Notes: generated from the sequence alone by a model not told the origin. Positions 15,824-23,355 are shown, counted from the stretch's first letter. The stretch: 36,714 nucleotides of DNA from Candidatus Daviesbacteria bacterium (GCA_016183245.1 JACPEY010000027.1:1-36714); one strand, 5' to 3'. Numbers and translations: made by a program.

Positions 15824-16864
15824 ATGACTGGTATCATTTCATACGGAGTTTACATACCAAAATATCGGATCAAACCATCTCAGATTGCCCATGCCTGGGG
15901 CAGAGAGGCAGATGGAATCGAAAAAGCTTTGGGGGTTTTCGAAAAAGCAGTTGCCTCAGTTGATGAGGATGCTGTTACTTTGGCAGTTGAGGCTACCCTA
16001 AATGCCCTCAAACCCTTCAATTTTGACCCTGCTAAAATCGGAGCCATAACCGTAGGGAGCGAATCACATCCTTATTCTGTAAAACCAACCGCCACCACCA
16101 TTGCCGGAATTTTAGGTTTGAGGGAAGACTTACTGGCAGTAGATTTGGAATTTGCCTGTAAAGCAGGAACTTCGGGAATCCAGCTTCTTTCAGGGCTTAT
16201 CGGTAAAGATAAAAAATATGTCTTGGCAATTGGTTCTGATGTAGCCCAATCCAAGCCTGCTGATGTTTTGGAATGCACTGCCGGATCTGCTGCAGCAAGC
16301 TATATTTTGGGAAAAACAGACACTATTGCCGATATTTTAGACTTTAATTCCTTTTCCTCTGATACACCGGACTTTTGGAGAAGGGACATTGAACGCTTCC
16401 CCTCCCACGGAGGCAGGTTTACCGGCGAACCAAGCTATTTTTATCACGTAACCGGAGCTTCCAAACTGCTTCTTAATAAAACCAAACTTAAACCAGCTGA
16501 TTTTGCCTATGCCGTCTTTCATATGCCAAACGGCAAATTCCCCAAAGAAGCAGCCAAAAGGCTGGGGTTTTCGGACGAACAGTTAAAACCGGGCTTTACA
16601 GTTTCTCAAATCGGCAATCCCTACTCTGCCTCATCTTTGGTAGGGCTGGCTGCCACTTTGGACATAGCCAAACCAAAACAAAAAATCTTTGTCTGCTCTT
16701 ATGGTTCAGGTGCCGGATCTGATGCTTTTGTTTTTGAAACTACTCCCCTTTTAAAGGAGTTCCAAAAGAACAATCATCATACTGTCCAAAGCCAGATTCA
16801 GGATAAACAAATGATAGATTATTCACTGGTAGCTAAAAATATTATTAATAAATATAGAATTTAA
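15824..16864 (+). CDS. Hydroxymethylglutaryl-CoA synthase, archaeal type
   Basis: 346 residues from the ATG at 15824; an upstream TTG in frame lies in repeat sequence and is rejected. It condenses acetoacetyl-CoA with acetyl-CoA. The N-terminus GIISYGVYIPKYRI is typical. AITVGSESHPYSVKPTAT carries the catalytic Glu, LEFACKAGTSGIQ the catalytic Cys, and YAVFHMPNGKFPKEAAKRLG the His. Length and motifs match the archaeal/bacterial short type rather than the eukaryotic one. In archaea this enzyme forms a complex with an acetoacetyl-CoA thiolase and a DUF35 protein that channels acetoacetyl-CoA; the same three genes follow each other here. AT-rich repeat tracts lie on both sides, so co-transcription with the reductase is likely but not certain. 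Confidence 0.92.
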   Translation: MTGIISYGVYIPKYRIKPSQIAHAWGREADGIEKALGVFEKAVASVDEDAVTLAVEATLNALKPFNFDPAKIGAITVGSESHPYSVKPTATTIAGILGLREDLLAVDLEFACKAGTSGIQLLSGLIGKDKKYVLAIGSDVAQSKPADVLECTAGSAAASYILGKTDTIADILDFNSFSSDTPDFWRRDIERFPSHGGRFTGEPSYFYHVTGASKLLLNKTKLKPADFAYAVFHMPNGKFPKEAAKRLGFSDEQLKPGFTVSQIGNPYSASSLVGLAATLDIAKPKQKIFVCSYGSGAGSDAFVFETTPLLKEFQKNNHHTVQSQIQDKQMIDYSLVAKNIINKYRI

Positions 16865-16948
16865 AGTTAAAAGTCAAAGGTTAAAAGTCAAAAGTATAGA
16901 AGTTTTCTTTGAAAACTTTTTAATTTTAACTTGAAATTTTGAATTAAA
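16865..16948. repeat. AT-rich hairpin tract between HMG-CoA synthase and thiolase
   Basis: Repeated AGTTAAAAGTCAAA units face TTTTTAATTTTAACTT. Inside, GAAGTTTTC-TTT-GAAAACTTTTT forms a stem followed by a T run that looks like a terminator. It could attenuate read-through into the thiolase gene. Confidence 0.55.
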
Positions 16949-16951
16949 TTT

Positions 16952-18071
16952 ATGCATATCAAAGTAGCCGGTATTGGACTGACAAAATTCGGAGAACTCT
17001 GGGACAAATCTTTACTTGATTTGGCCCTGGAAGCATCAAGAGACGCTATTGCCGATTCGCAACTGGCTACCAGCCAAATTGATGCGGTTTTTGTAGGCAA
17101 TATGTTAATCGGCAAAATTGCCGGACAGGACCACTTAGGCCCGGTAATTGCATCATCTTTAGGGCTAAATTGTGCATCTTTCCGGATAGAAGGAGCTTGT
17201 GCTTCCGGGGGTTTGGCAATACACCTGGCAATCCAGGGCATTTTAGCCGGCACTTATAAAAACGTCCTGGTGGTGGGAGCAGAAAAAATGACAGATGCCC
17301 CGGCCAGTCAAATCACCTGGGCTTTAATGGGTGCTTCCTCCTCAAAAGAAAGAAAAGCAGGGCTGACTTTTCCTGCACTTTACGCTTTAATGACCCAGGC
17401 TCATATGCAAAAATACGGCACTACCCGGGAACAACTGGCTGAGGTATCAGTTAAAAATCATTATCACGCAACTTTTAACAAAAAAGCTCAATACCCGTTT
17501 GAAATCACCCCGGAGAAAGTCTTAAACAGCAGCCTAATCTCTTACCCGATTACCCTGTTTGACTCTTCCCCCAGTAATCCTGTCGGCAGACAGCAACACC
17601 AAAGGTGTGTATATCACGGGCAGCGCTGTTGCCTCTGATACAATTGACCTGGCGCAAAGGAAAAGTCTAACAGAGCTAAAAGCTACCCAAATCGCTTCCA
17701 AAAAAGCCCTGGAGCAGGCAGGGGTGGAAATTTCTGATATTAAAGTTGCAGAAGTTCACGATTGCTTTAGTATTGCAGAAATTATGGCTATGGAAGACCT
17801 GGGCTTTTGTCCCAAAGGCGAGGGAGGCAAATTTATTGCAGGAAAAAATACCAAACTGGGAGGCAAATGCCCGGTCAATACCTCAGGAGGACTTAAGGCG
17901 TGCGGACATCCGGTTGGGGCAACCGGTGTCAAACAAATTATTGAAATAACGGAACAGCTGCGGAAAAATGCCGGCACAAGACAAGTCAAAGATGCAAATA
18001 TCGGGTTGGCCCACAATGTCGGAGGCACCGGGGCAACAGTAGTAGTTCATGTTTTACAAAATTATGAGTAG
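16952..18071 (+). pseudogene. Acetyl-CoA acetyltransferase (thiolase), archaeal SCPx-type, frameshifted
   Basis: The enzyme would make acetoacetyl-CoA from two acetyl-CoA. The N-terminal part has IEGACASGGLAIH with the nucleophile Cys and VVGAEKMTD. The C-terminal part has VAEVHDCFSIAE, LKACGHPVGATG (His and Cys region) and GLAHNVGGTG. The first frame ends at 17638 after FDSSP. The second frame, open from about 17559, picks up with VILSADSNTKGVYI. The conserved VTDGAAA-like segment that should join them is absent. A deletion of about 20 bp near 17572, not a multiple of three, explains this. As written, the gene gives only a truncated product, although both halves keep good conservation. This could be a recent lesion or an assembly error. 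The gene overlaps the DUF35 gene by 8 nt. Confidence 0.85.
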
Positions 18072-18384
18072 TCCTGTAACAGTTTGGAGACATCATAAAA
18101 ATATTAAAAATTACCTGAGAAAAGTGGGTAAGATTATTGTGTGGACTAAAGTATTTATTGCCCCTGCAGGCTTTGAACACGAAGCCCCCTATTTTGTGGC
18201 AATTGTAGAATTTAATCCTTCGGCAGGCTCAGGACTGGCAGGCACCAGAATGCCTTTACAGCTGGTTGATTTTGAGGAAAAAGATTTAAAACCAAATGCA
18301 AAAATAATTACAGTTGTGAGGAAACTGGGTAAAGTCAAACTTGATGAGGTGATAGAATACGGTATAAAAGCCAAACCCATTTAA
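18064..18384 (+). CDS. DUF35 OB-fold acyl-CoA-associated protein lacking its zinc ribbon
   Basis: 106 residues from the ATG at 18064, overlapping the thiolase stop. In archaea the DUF35 partner bridges thiolase and HMG-CoA synthase. The OB-fold core is recognisable (TKVFIAPAGFEHEAPYFVAI, later LQLVDFEEKDL). The family normally has an N-terminal rubredoxin-like zinc ribbon with two CxxC pairs. Here WRHHKNIKNYLRKVGKIIVW passes straight into the OB fold, and the protein has no Cys at all. Residues about 50-60 (NPSAGSGLAGT) are encoded by a CCTTCGGCAGGCTCAGGA module that looks like one of the dispersed repeats. It was probably translated with the thiolase. Confidence 0.8.
   Translation: MSSPVTVWRHHKNIKNYLRKVGKIIVWTKVFIAPAGFEHEAPYFVAIVEFNPSAGSGLAGTRMPLQLVDFEEKDLKPNAKIITVVRKLGKVKLDEVIEYGIKAKPI
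18211..18243. repeat. Short repeat module CCTTCGGCAGGCTCAGGA in DUF35
   Basis: A GC-rich insertion in an otherwise AT-rich gene, read in frame. It lies where homologues have a tight turn between two OB-fold strands. Confidence 0.5.
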
Positions 18385-18396
18385 TAATTCAGATAT

Positions 18397-18426
18397 CAAT
18401 ATAGTGTGCGATCGTACAAGTTATTG
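18397..18426 (+). promoter_or_regulatory. 30-bp operator-like element directly before mevalonate kinase
   Basis: Inverted partner of 14343-14372 (28 of 30 identical). The core GTGTGCGATCGTACAAGTTA ends a few nt before the ATG at 18432. It would overlap any promoter for that gene, so binding here could block or replace a normal -35/-10. Confidence 0.6.
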
Positions 18427-18431
18427 TCTAT

Positions 18432-19430
18432 ATGAGTAAGCAAATCATTGTTTCCGCTCCAGGCAAAATTCACCTTTTAGGAGAACATTTTGTGGTGTAC
18501 TTTGCACCGGCTATACTTGCTACCGTTGATCTAAGAACGACAGTTACAATCGCACGATGTCATTCTGGGGACTCCGACATTTTGTCGGAGGACACCAGAA
18601 TCTATTCAGGTAAGGATTCTGGACAGGCTCGCCTCGTCTCCGACGAGTCGGAGCGGGCCAGAATGACAGAAATAGTTGAACCTATCATCAAAAAACATCT
18701 TAAGATCAAAACCATTCCGCCTTATAAACTGGAGATCTCTTCCCAAATCCCCATTGGCGCAGGACTGGGATCATCTGCTGCAATTTCCGCTGCCTGCATT
18801 GCAGCCCTACTCTCTTTTCTAAAAGTTAAATGGGACTTGAACTTAATCAACAGCCTCACTTATGAGGCGGAAAAAGTCTTCCATGGCAACCCTTCCGGCG
18901 GTGATAATTCAACTATCACCTTTGGAAGTATCATTAGGTTTATCCGCGAGCCAAAAACCATCAAACCTTTAGGGATTAATATCCCGGAAAGGCTGGCCCA
19001 GAATTTTGTTTTAATAAATACCGGGAAACCCAAAAAATCAACCGGGGAAATGGTTTCTCTTGTCAAAGTTCTGCGCGAGAAAAACCCGCAGCTTTTTAAT
19101 GAGTCATTAAAAAGTCAAACTGAACTTGCAGAAAAACTTTTACCGGTATTAAAAAGCGGTGACAGCAGCAAGTTTATTAAAATAATCAGGCTGGGAGAAA
19201 AAAACCTGGAAGCAATCGGGGTAGTTTCCAAAACTTCTCAAAAAATTATCAGAAAGATTGAAAAAGCAGGCGGTGCAGCCAAAATATGCGGAGCCGGATC
19301 AACAACAGGCCCGACAGGAATCATCCTTGCCTACCACCCGGACAAAACAAAGGTAGAAAAAATTGCCAGGTCTTACAAACTCCCCTATTTTAGTACTACC
19401 CTGGGGGTTGAAGGAGTCAGACAGGAATAG
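18432..19430 (+). CDS. Mevalonate kinase (GHMP family) with in-frame repeat insertion
   Basis: 332 residues. It phosphorylates mevalonate at the 5-hydroxyl with ATP. VSAPGKIHLLGEH is GHMP motif 1, IPIGAGLGSSAAISAA the ATP-binding motif 2, and AKICGAGSTTGPTG motif 3. HGNPSGGDNSTITFG is the specific mevalonate-kinase signature with the catalytic Asp. Residues 43-79 are encoded by a palindromic element of exactly 111 bp, between the first beta strands and the helix before motif 2, where homologues have a variable loop. The start is 12 nt after the DUF35-downstream element, close to the operator-like 30-bp site. No Shine-Dalgarno sequence was found. Confidence 0.88.
   Translation: MSKQIIVSAPGKIHLLGEHFVVYFAPAILATVDLRTTVTIARCHSGDSDILSEDTRIYSGKDSGQARLVSDESERARMTEIVEPIIKKHLKIKTIPPYKLEISSQIPIGAGLGSSAAISAACIAALLSFLKVKWDLNLINSLTYEAEKVFHGNPSGGDNSTITFGSIIRFIREPKTIKPLGINIPERLAQNFVLINTGKPKKSTGEMVSLVKVLREKNPQLFNESLKSQTELAEKLLPVLKSGDSSKFIKIIRLGEKNLEAIGVVSKTSQKIIRKIEKAGGAAKICGAGSTTGPTGIILAYHPDKTKVEKIARSYKLPYFSTTLGVEGVRQE
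18558..18668. repeat. Palindromic repeat element (111 bp) inside mevalonate kinase
   Basis: Perfect 11-bp arms TGTCATTCTGG and CCAGAATGACA. Nested modules are CTCCGACATTTTGTCGGAG and GGCTCGCCTCGTCTCCGACG, the latter shared with the ATPase gene and sufB. The length is a multiple of three and the frame stays open. Confidence 0.93.
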
Positions 19431-19433
19431 ATT

Positions 19434-19467
19434 AACGTACATTGATACGATCGTACACATGTACGTT
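19434..19467. promoter_or_regulatory. 34-bp nested palindrome upstream of the methyltransferase gene
   Basis: Outer arms AACGTACAT (19434-19442) and ATGTACGTT (19459-19467) enclose the perfect palindrome TACGATCGTA (19446-19455). The centre shares CGATCGTACA with the 30-bp element before mevalonate kinase. It lies 13 bp upstream of the -35 box of the next gene, a typical place for a dimeric regulator. Confidence 0.6.
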
Positions 19468-19480
19468 ACAGTCATGAATG

Positions 19481-19509
19481 TTGTAAAAAGCTCATACCTA
19501 TAGTAGAAT
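19481..19509 (+). promoter_or_regulatory. Promoter of the methyltransferase gene (leaderless)
   Basis: TTGTAA (19481-19486), 17 bp, TAGAAT (19504-19509), and 7 nt to the ATG at 19517. Transcription should start at or next to the start codon. Confidence 0.65.
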
Positions 19510-19516
19510 TCTTCCC

Positions 19517-20560
19517 ATGCGTACAGCACCGGAGTTTCACAATGAATCCTTAATGCCGATAATAATGGGCTCCCCTTACCGTGTTCCCGATTATGCTTAC
19601 CCGCTGTATGGATTAGGCAGGTACATTGATGAAACTAAGGCGCTACAAGCTTATAAAGAAGAATGGGCTTCGGGGACAAAGGCCCAAAATGATTTAGTTA
19701 CACAAGTCACCATAGAAGCCGGATTTGGTGATTATAATGGTATGTTGCAACAGGCGGCAGCCCGAGTCGCCGTAGCAGCCATAGAAATATTATCTTTAGA
19801 ATCACCTGTCGTGTTAGATGTCGGAGCCGGTGCCGGAGCATCGGGTATAGCCGTAGCTAGGCTGCTTCCCAAGCATATTAAACGCAACACTACTATGCTT
19901 CTTAATGATCTGGCCGGGGATAAACTGCAGGTGGCCGGACAACTGATGGAAGAAGCGGAAGTCGAATACCAAAAATTAGTCGGGTCAGATATAGAAGTAT
20001 TAAGAAATTTAGAACCTAGTTCGGTTGATATTTTAACCGGAGTTGCTTCTGTCCATCATCATGCCAGAGTTCCCTTTGAGGAATACGCGCGGGTATTGAA
20101 AAAAGGCGGTTTTGCCATCTTTGCAGACTGGCATCACGATCTCTGGGAAAATCCGGCCCGTGTATTGGAGGAATTTTTAAAAAGATTTGACTGGCCCAAA
20201 AAAGAGGAGGGTCTGGCTAATTGGGTAGCTACCTACCCACAAGCTTTAAATAACCCTGATAATGGCCTCCAACCAACGATTCAAGATCTAACGGCAAGAG
20301 AACAAATTACCAGGTTTTGGCTAACAGAACAAAATACTGCCGCGAGAGCCAATTTAGGACCAAATGCCATCTGGCCACTGGAAGGACACAGGCCTGTAAG
20401 GCGATACGTTGAGGGTTGTAGGCAAGCTGGTTTATACACTGATACTGCTGCAATTCGACTCCTTATTCGGCATGAAACTATTCCTCAAAATCCCTTCCAA
20501 CTACTCAGAGATTCCAGTCTCTTGCAAGTTGTTATTGCTCAACTTTATAGTTTACCTTAA
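19517..20560 (+). CDS. Class I SAM-dependent methyltransferase of unknown substrate
   Basis: 347 residues. The Rossmann motif I reads VVLDVGAGAGASGIAVARLL (about residues 98-117). LNDLAGDK follows, then VDILTGVASVHHHARVPFEE as motif IV and RVLKKGGFAIFADWHHDLW as post-motif. These fix the fold as a class I methyltransferase. The substrate is unknown. The long C-terminal part (after residue 220) has no feature I recognise. The gene lies between mevalonate kinase and the rest of the mevalonate genes and is followed after 4 nt by an HD-domain gene. It has its own promoter and an upstream operator-like palindrome. No transmembrane segment. Confidence 0.75.
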   Translation: MRTAPEFHNESLMPIIMGSPYRVPDYAYPLYGLGRYIDETKALQAYKEEWASGTKAQNDLVTQVTIEAGFGDYNGMLQQAAARVAVAAIEILSLESPVVLDVGAGAGASGIAVARLLPKHIKRNTTMLLNDLAGDKLQVAGQLMEEAEVEYQKLVGSDIEVLRNLEPSSVDILTGVASVHHHARVPFEEYARVLKKGGFAIFADWHHDLWENPARVLEEFLKRFDWPKKEEGLANWVATYPQALNNPDNGLQPTIQDLTAREQITRFWLTEQNTAARANLGPNAIWPLEGHRPVRRYVEGCRQAGLYTDTAAIRLLIRHETIPQNPFQLLRDSSLLQVVIAQLYSLP

Positions 20561-20564
20561 TCTT

Positions 20565-21656
20565 ATGACTGTAGATTTAGAAAGAATTAAACTAATTGAT
20601 CAAGCTGCCATCACCTATCTCAGTAAACACCGCGACCCGCGTAAAGCCTATACAGGTCACGAAGAAAGCCACCTGCGGAACGTAGCCCACCTGACAGAAC
20701 TTGCAGCAATTGCAGCTAATTTTCCGGAACGGGATATTTTAGTCTTAAGGATTCCGGCATGGATGCATGATTTTGAAAGATCAAATAATCAAATCAATGA
20801 AAAATTAGATACTTATTTAAGTGCTAAGGCAGCCTTAAGATTTTGTAAGGAATTAAGCGATAAAGGCATCTTTGAACCAACTTTATCAGAAAAAAGGGCT
20901 ATCGCTTTCTCAATCAGGGCAAATGAGCGTGTCCCGAAATTCTTTATTACTAAACCTGATCCGGCAAAATGGTCACCAGGACAAAGGATATTAGGCGCTC
21001 TCTATATTGCAGACAAAGCTGAAGCTAACGGTGTTTCAGTAATTGCCAGAAGAAGCGCTTTTGTGGCTGGAGCCAGATTACAGGGAGAAGGGGCTGACCT
21101 CCCAAAGTTTGGCCTACAAGCAGGACGAAACGAAATTGATGCAATCCTACTTGAAGGGGCTGTCAGGTTAGTTTATATCAACCCTCAATCTGTTTATCCG
21201 GAAGCAGTTCAGGAATTAATTGCACCTTTGTACGATGTTCAAAGAGACTGGATGCATGGTTTATTGCATGCCAGGGGTTTATCTATTCAGACTTATGCTG
21301 AGTTAGTACTGTCAACTAAAAATGGACAGGGTAGAAATTATATTGAAGCAAGAAAAGGGCTTATCTCACCAGCAACCCCAGAAGAATTAGCCGAAAAAAT
21401 TACCAGCATCGGCGGTTTGACTGATGAGGGAATCCAAAACACCCGGGGGGATTTGGCAGATTCAGCTGTAGAAGCAGTAAGTTACTTCAGCAGAAACTTC
21501 AGAAGGCCCTTAGGCAAACTGATCGAGGAATGGCGGCCAAAAGGAATAACTGCTCAACAATGGGCTCAGTCCTTAAAAGATTATAGCAGCCAACAATGGT
21601 ATATTAGAACCAGAGAAGAACTTCTGACAAAGAGTGTTAGAAACGCTTCAGGCTGA
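20565..21656 (+). CDS. HD-domain phosphohydrolase-like protein
   Basis: 363 residues from the ATG at 20565, 4 nt after the methyltransferase stop. Its longer in-frame extension inside that gene is not used. GHEESHLRNVAHLTELAAI (His) and IPAWMHDFERSN (HD) near residues 25 and 70 are the metal ligands of the HD superfamily. ILGALYIADKAEANG supplies the later Asp. The C-terminal half is not recognised. HD proteins hydrolyse phosphate esters or nucleotides; the substrate here is unknown. It is tightly paired with the methyltransferase. A Phd/PIN toxin-antitoxin pair follows after 40 nt with its own promoter. Confidence 0.7.
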   Translation: MTVDLERIKLIDQAAITYLSKHRDPRKAYTGHEESHLRNVAHLTELAAIAANFPERDILVLRIPAWMHDFERSNNQINEKLDTYLSAKAALRFCKELSDKGIFEPTLSEKRAIAFSIRANERVPKFFITKPDPAKWSPGQRILGALYIADKAEANGVSVIARRSAFVAGARLQGEGADLPKFGLQAGRNEIDAILLEGAVRLVYINPQSVYPEAVQELIAPLYDVQRDWMHGLLHARGLSIQTYAELVLSTKNGQGRNYIEARKGLISPATPEELAEKITSIGGLTDEGIQNTRGDLADSAVEAVSYFSRNFRRPLGKLIEEWRPKGITAQQWAQSLKDYSSQQWYIRTREELLTKSVRNASG

Positions 21657-21661
21657 AATCA

Positions 21662-21691
21662 TTGACAAAATGTATATTTGAGTGTACATTT
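21662..21691 (+). promoter_or_regulatory. Promoter/operator of the Phd-PIN toxin-antitoxin pair
   Basis: A consensus TTGACA (21662-21667) is followed by the inverted repeat AAATGTA (21668-21674) and TACATTT (21685-21691). A -10-like TACATT lies inside the right arm. Antitoxins of this type commonly repress their own promoter by binding such dyads. The ATG at 21697 follows after 5 nt. Confidence 0.6.
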
Positions 21692-21696
21692 AGAAT

Positions 21697-21963
21697 ATGC
21701 AATATATTACTTTTACACAACTTAGGACAAAGTCAAATAAACTCGCCAAATCTTTAGAAAAGGGCGAAGAGGTCAAACTTATACGAAGGTCTGAAGTTAT
21801 CGGCAGAGTCATACCTGAAAAGGAAACCAAAGAAAAAATAATTGATGCTAAAAAGCTTGAGGCTAAAATTCAAAAACTTGATCTTCCAAGGCTAACACTT
21901 AAGGAAATCGACAGAAGATATAGGGCAGCAATGATGAAAAAACATGGCCAGGGTCTTTCTTGA
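21697..21963 (+). CDS. Phd/YefM-type antitoxin
   Basis: 88 residues. The N-terminus MQYITFTQLRTKSNKLAKSL, then GEEVKLIRRSEVIGRVIP, is the DNA-binding Phd/YefM fold. The C-terminal half is charged and helical, as expected for the toxin-binding arm. It overlaps the toxin gene by 20 nt. It probably neutralises the PIN toxin and represses its own operon at the dyad just upstream. Confidence 0.8.
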   Translation: MQYITFTQLRTKSNKLAKSLEKGEEVKLIRRSEVIGRVIPEKETKEKIIDAKKLEAKIQKLDLPRLTLKEIDRRYRAAMMKKHGQGLS

Positions 21964-22309
21964 TACAAATCATTTCATAGGTCTTACCAACAGAGCACCA
22001 GAAGTTGAGACAGAGATACTAGACGAACAAAAAGGATTTATCTCTACTCTATCCTGCCATATATTATTTTACGTAAATAAAATAGCTGTTCCTGATAAAA
22101 AGATGGATTCTTTTATCAGTGATTTTAATTTGATAAATCTAAGCCACGATATTTTAAATAAAGCTTTAATCGGACCAACAAAAGATCTGGAAGATAATAT
22201 TCAACTCCACAGCGCAGCACAAGCAGATTGTGATATTTTCTTAACCTATGATGCCGGATTGCTTAAACTTAAATTTTTTGGTAAAACAGAAATCAAATCT
22301 CAGTTATGA
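21944..22309 (+). CDS. PIN-domain toxin (VapC-like), probably altered active site
   Basis: 121 residues. VFLDTNHFIGLT at the N-terminus has the first catalytic Asp, LEDNIQLHSAAQADCDIFL and TYDAGLL hold the later acidic residues. This is the PIN ribonuclease fold. The Glu usually found in the second helix (around SCHILFYVNKI) is not visible, so activity could be reduced. The stop overlaps the ATG of the next gene, the phosphomevalonate-kinase-like GHMP kinase, by 4 nt (ATGA). The toxin is therefore translationally coupled to a metabolic gene. Confidence 0.72.
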   Translation: MARVFLDTNHFIGLTNRAPEVETEILDEQKGFISTLSCHILFYVNKIAVPDKKMDSFISDFNLINLSHDILNKALIGPTKDLEDNIQLHSAAQADCDIFLTYDAGLLKLKFFGKTEIKSQL

Positions 22310-23349
22310 AAAAAATTACTGTTTCAGCTCCGGGGAAATTAATGCTTTTTGGTGAACATGCTGTTGTTTACGGCAGACCTTGCATTGTGACAGCTGTAGG
22401 GCAGCGCATGAGGGCTACTGTAGAGCTTTTGGATAAGCCGGTATTTGAGCTTGAAGCTCCTGATGTTAAAGTGACAGGTTATAAAAAGCCAATGGATCAA
22501 TTAGGGGTTGACGACATTCCCAAAGGGGCTAAATTTGTGGAGATGGCGGTCAAGAATTTCATGGAGAATGTCATTCTGGGGAACGAAGTGACTCCAGAAT
22601 CAGCTCGATCCGTGGATTCTGGACGCGGTCGCCATGGCGACCTTGCCAGAATGACAGGAATCAGTATTACCACCCAATCAGAATTTTCTTCCCAATTCGG
22701 GTTTGGCTCCTCTTCTGCCTCAACAGTATGCGTTATTAAAGCTATATCAGAAATTACCGGCGCCAATTTAGACAACAGAGCTATTTTTGATCTGGCGTAC
22801 AAAACAGTTTTAGATATTCAGGGCAAAGGGTCGGGCTTTGATGTGGCCGCGGCAGTTTACGGAGGAACTTTGTACTACATTACACCCGGCAAAACCATCG
22901 AACCCTTAAATATTGAATCGCTTCCCTTAATTGTTGGTTATTCCGGCATTAAAGCAGACACAGTTACCTTAATGAATCAGGTTTCAGAATTGGCCCAGGA
23001 AAATCCCCAGATGGTAGAAGATATCTACAATAATATTGGAAAGTTGGTAGAGCAAGCTAAAGTAGCTATCTTGAGTAAAGATTGGACTACCTTAGGTGAG
23101 CTCATGAATTCTAACCAGAAGCTGCTGGAAAACCTCGGAGTAAGCATCGAAAAGTTCGATAATATGATTTTAGGCGCTAAAGCGGCTGGAGCATATGGGG
23201 CAAAACTGTCCGGTGCCGGCGGCGGCGACTGCATGATTGCCTTATCCCCTGAAGAAAAAACTCAGGCTGTCAAAGACGGGATCACTTCCGCCGGCGGGCA
23301 GGTAATAGAAGTTGAAGCAAGCGTCCAAGGTGCTAGAATCGAGGACTAG
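22306..23349 (+). CDS. GHMP kinase, probably phosphomevalonate kinase, with in-frame repeat insertion
   Basis: 347 residues. VSAPGKLMLFGEHAVVYG is GHMP motif 1, FGFGSSSASTVCVI motif 2, and GAKLSGAGGGDCMIAL motif 3. KGSGFDVAAAVYGG resembles phosphomevalonate kinases rather than mevalonate kinase, which is already supplied by 18432-19430. It would turn mevalonate 5-phosphate into the 5-diphosphate. A second mevalonate kinase cannot be excluded from sequence alone. Residues about 88-117 (GNEVTPESARSVDSGRGRHG and onward) are encoded by a palindromic element between VKNFM and the ISITTQSEF strand. The 4-nt overlap with the toxin stop suggests coupling. A separate repeat follows the stop. Confidence 0.8.
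   Translation: MKKITVSAPGKLMLFGEHAVVYGRPCIVTAVGQRMRATVELLDKPVFELEAPDVKVTGYKKPMDQLGVDDIPKGAKFVEMAVKNFMENVILGNEVTPESARSVDSGRGRHGDLARMTGISITTQSEFSSQFGFGSSSASTVCVIKAISEITGANLDNRAIFDLAYKTVLDIQGKGSGFDVAAAVYGGTLYYITPGKTIEPLNIESLPLIVGYSGIKADTVTLMNQVSELAQENPQMVEDIYNNIGKLVEQAKVAILSKDWTTLGELMNSNQKLLENLGVSIEKFDNMILGAKAAGAYGAKLSGAGGGDCMIALSPEEKTQAVKDGITSAGGQVIEVEASVQGARIED
22569..22656. repeat. Palindromic repeat element inside the PMK-like kinase gene
   Basis: Perfect 11-bp arms TGTCATTCTGG and CCAGAATGACA, with inner CCAGAATC/GATTCTGG and GGTCGCCATGGCGACC. It is open in the plus-strand frame. The reading frame differs from that used in the polyprenyl synthase. Confidence 0.92.
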
Positions 23350-23355
23350 TCTTTC

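Noticed and set aside
17559-18071. Independent second gene for the thiolase C-terminal half
   Set aside because: It begins without a ribosome binding site in the middle of the thiolase fold; a frameshift of one gene is the simpler reading.
16952-18071. Programmed frameshift in the thiolase
   Set aside because: Conserved residues are missing at the junction, not only shifted, and no slippery site with a stimulatory structure is evident.
19517-21656. Restriction-modification pair
   Set aside because: The methyltransferase has no DNA-methylase NPPY/DPPY or PCQ motif, and the HD protein is not a nuclease type linked to such systems.
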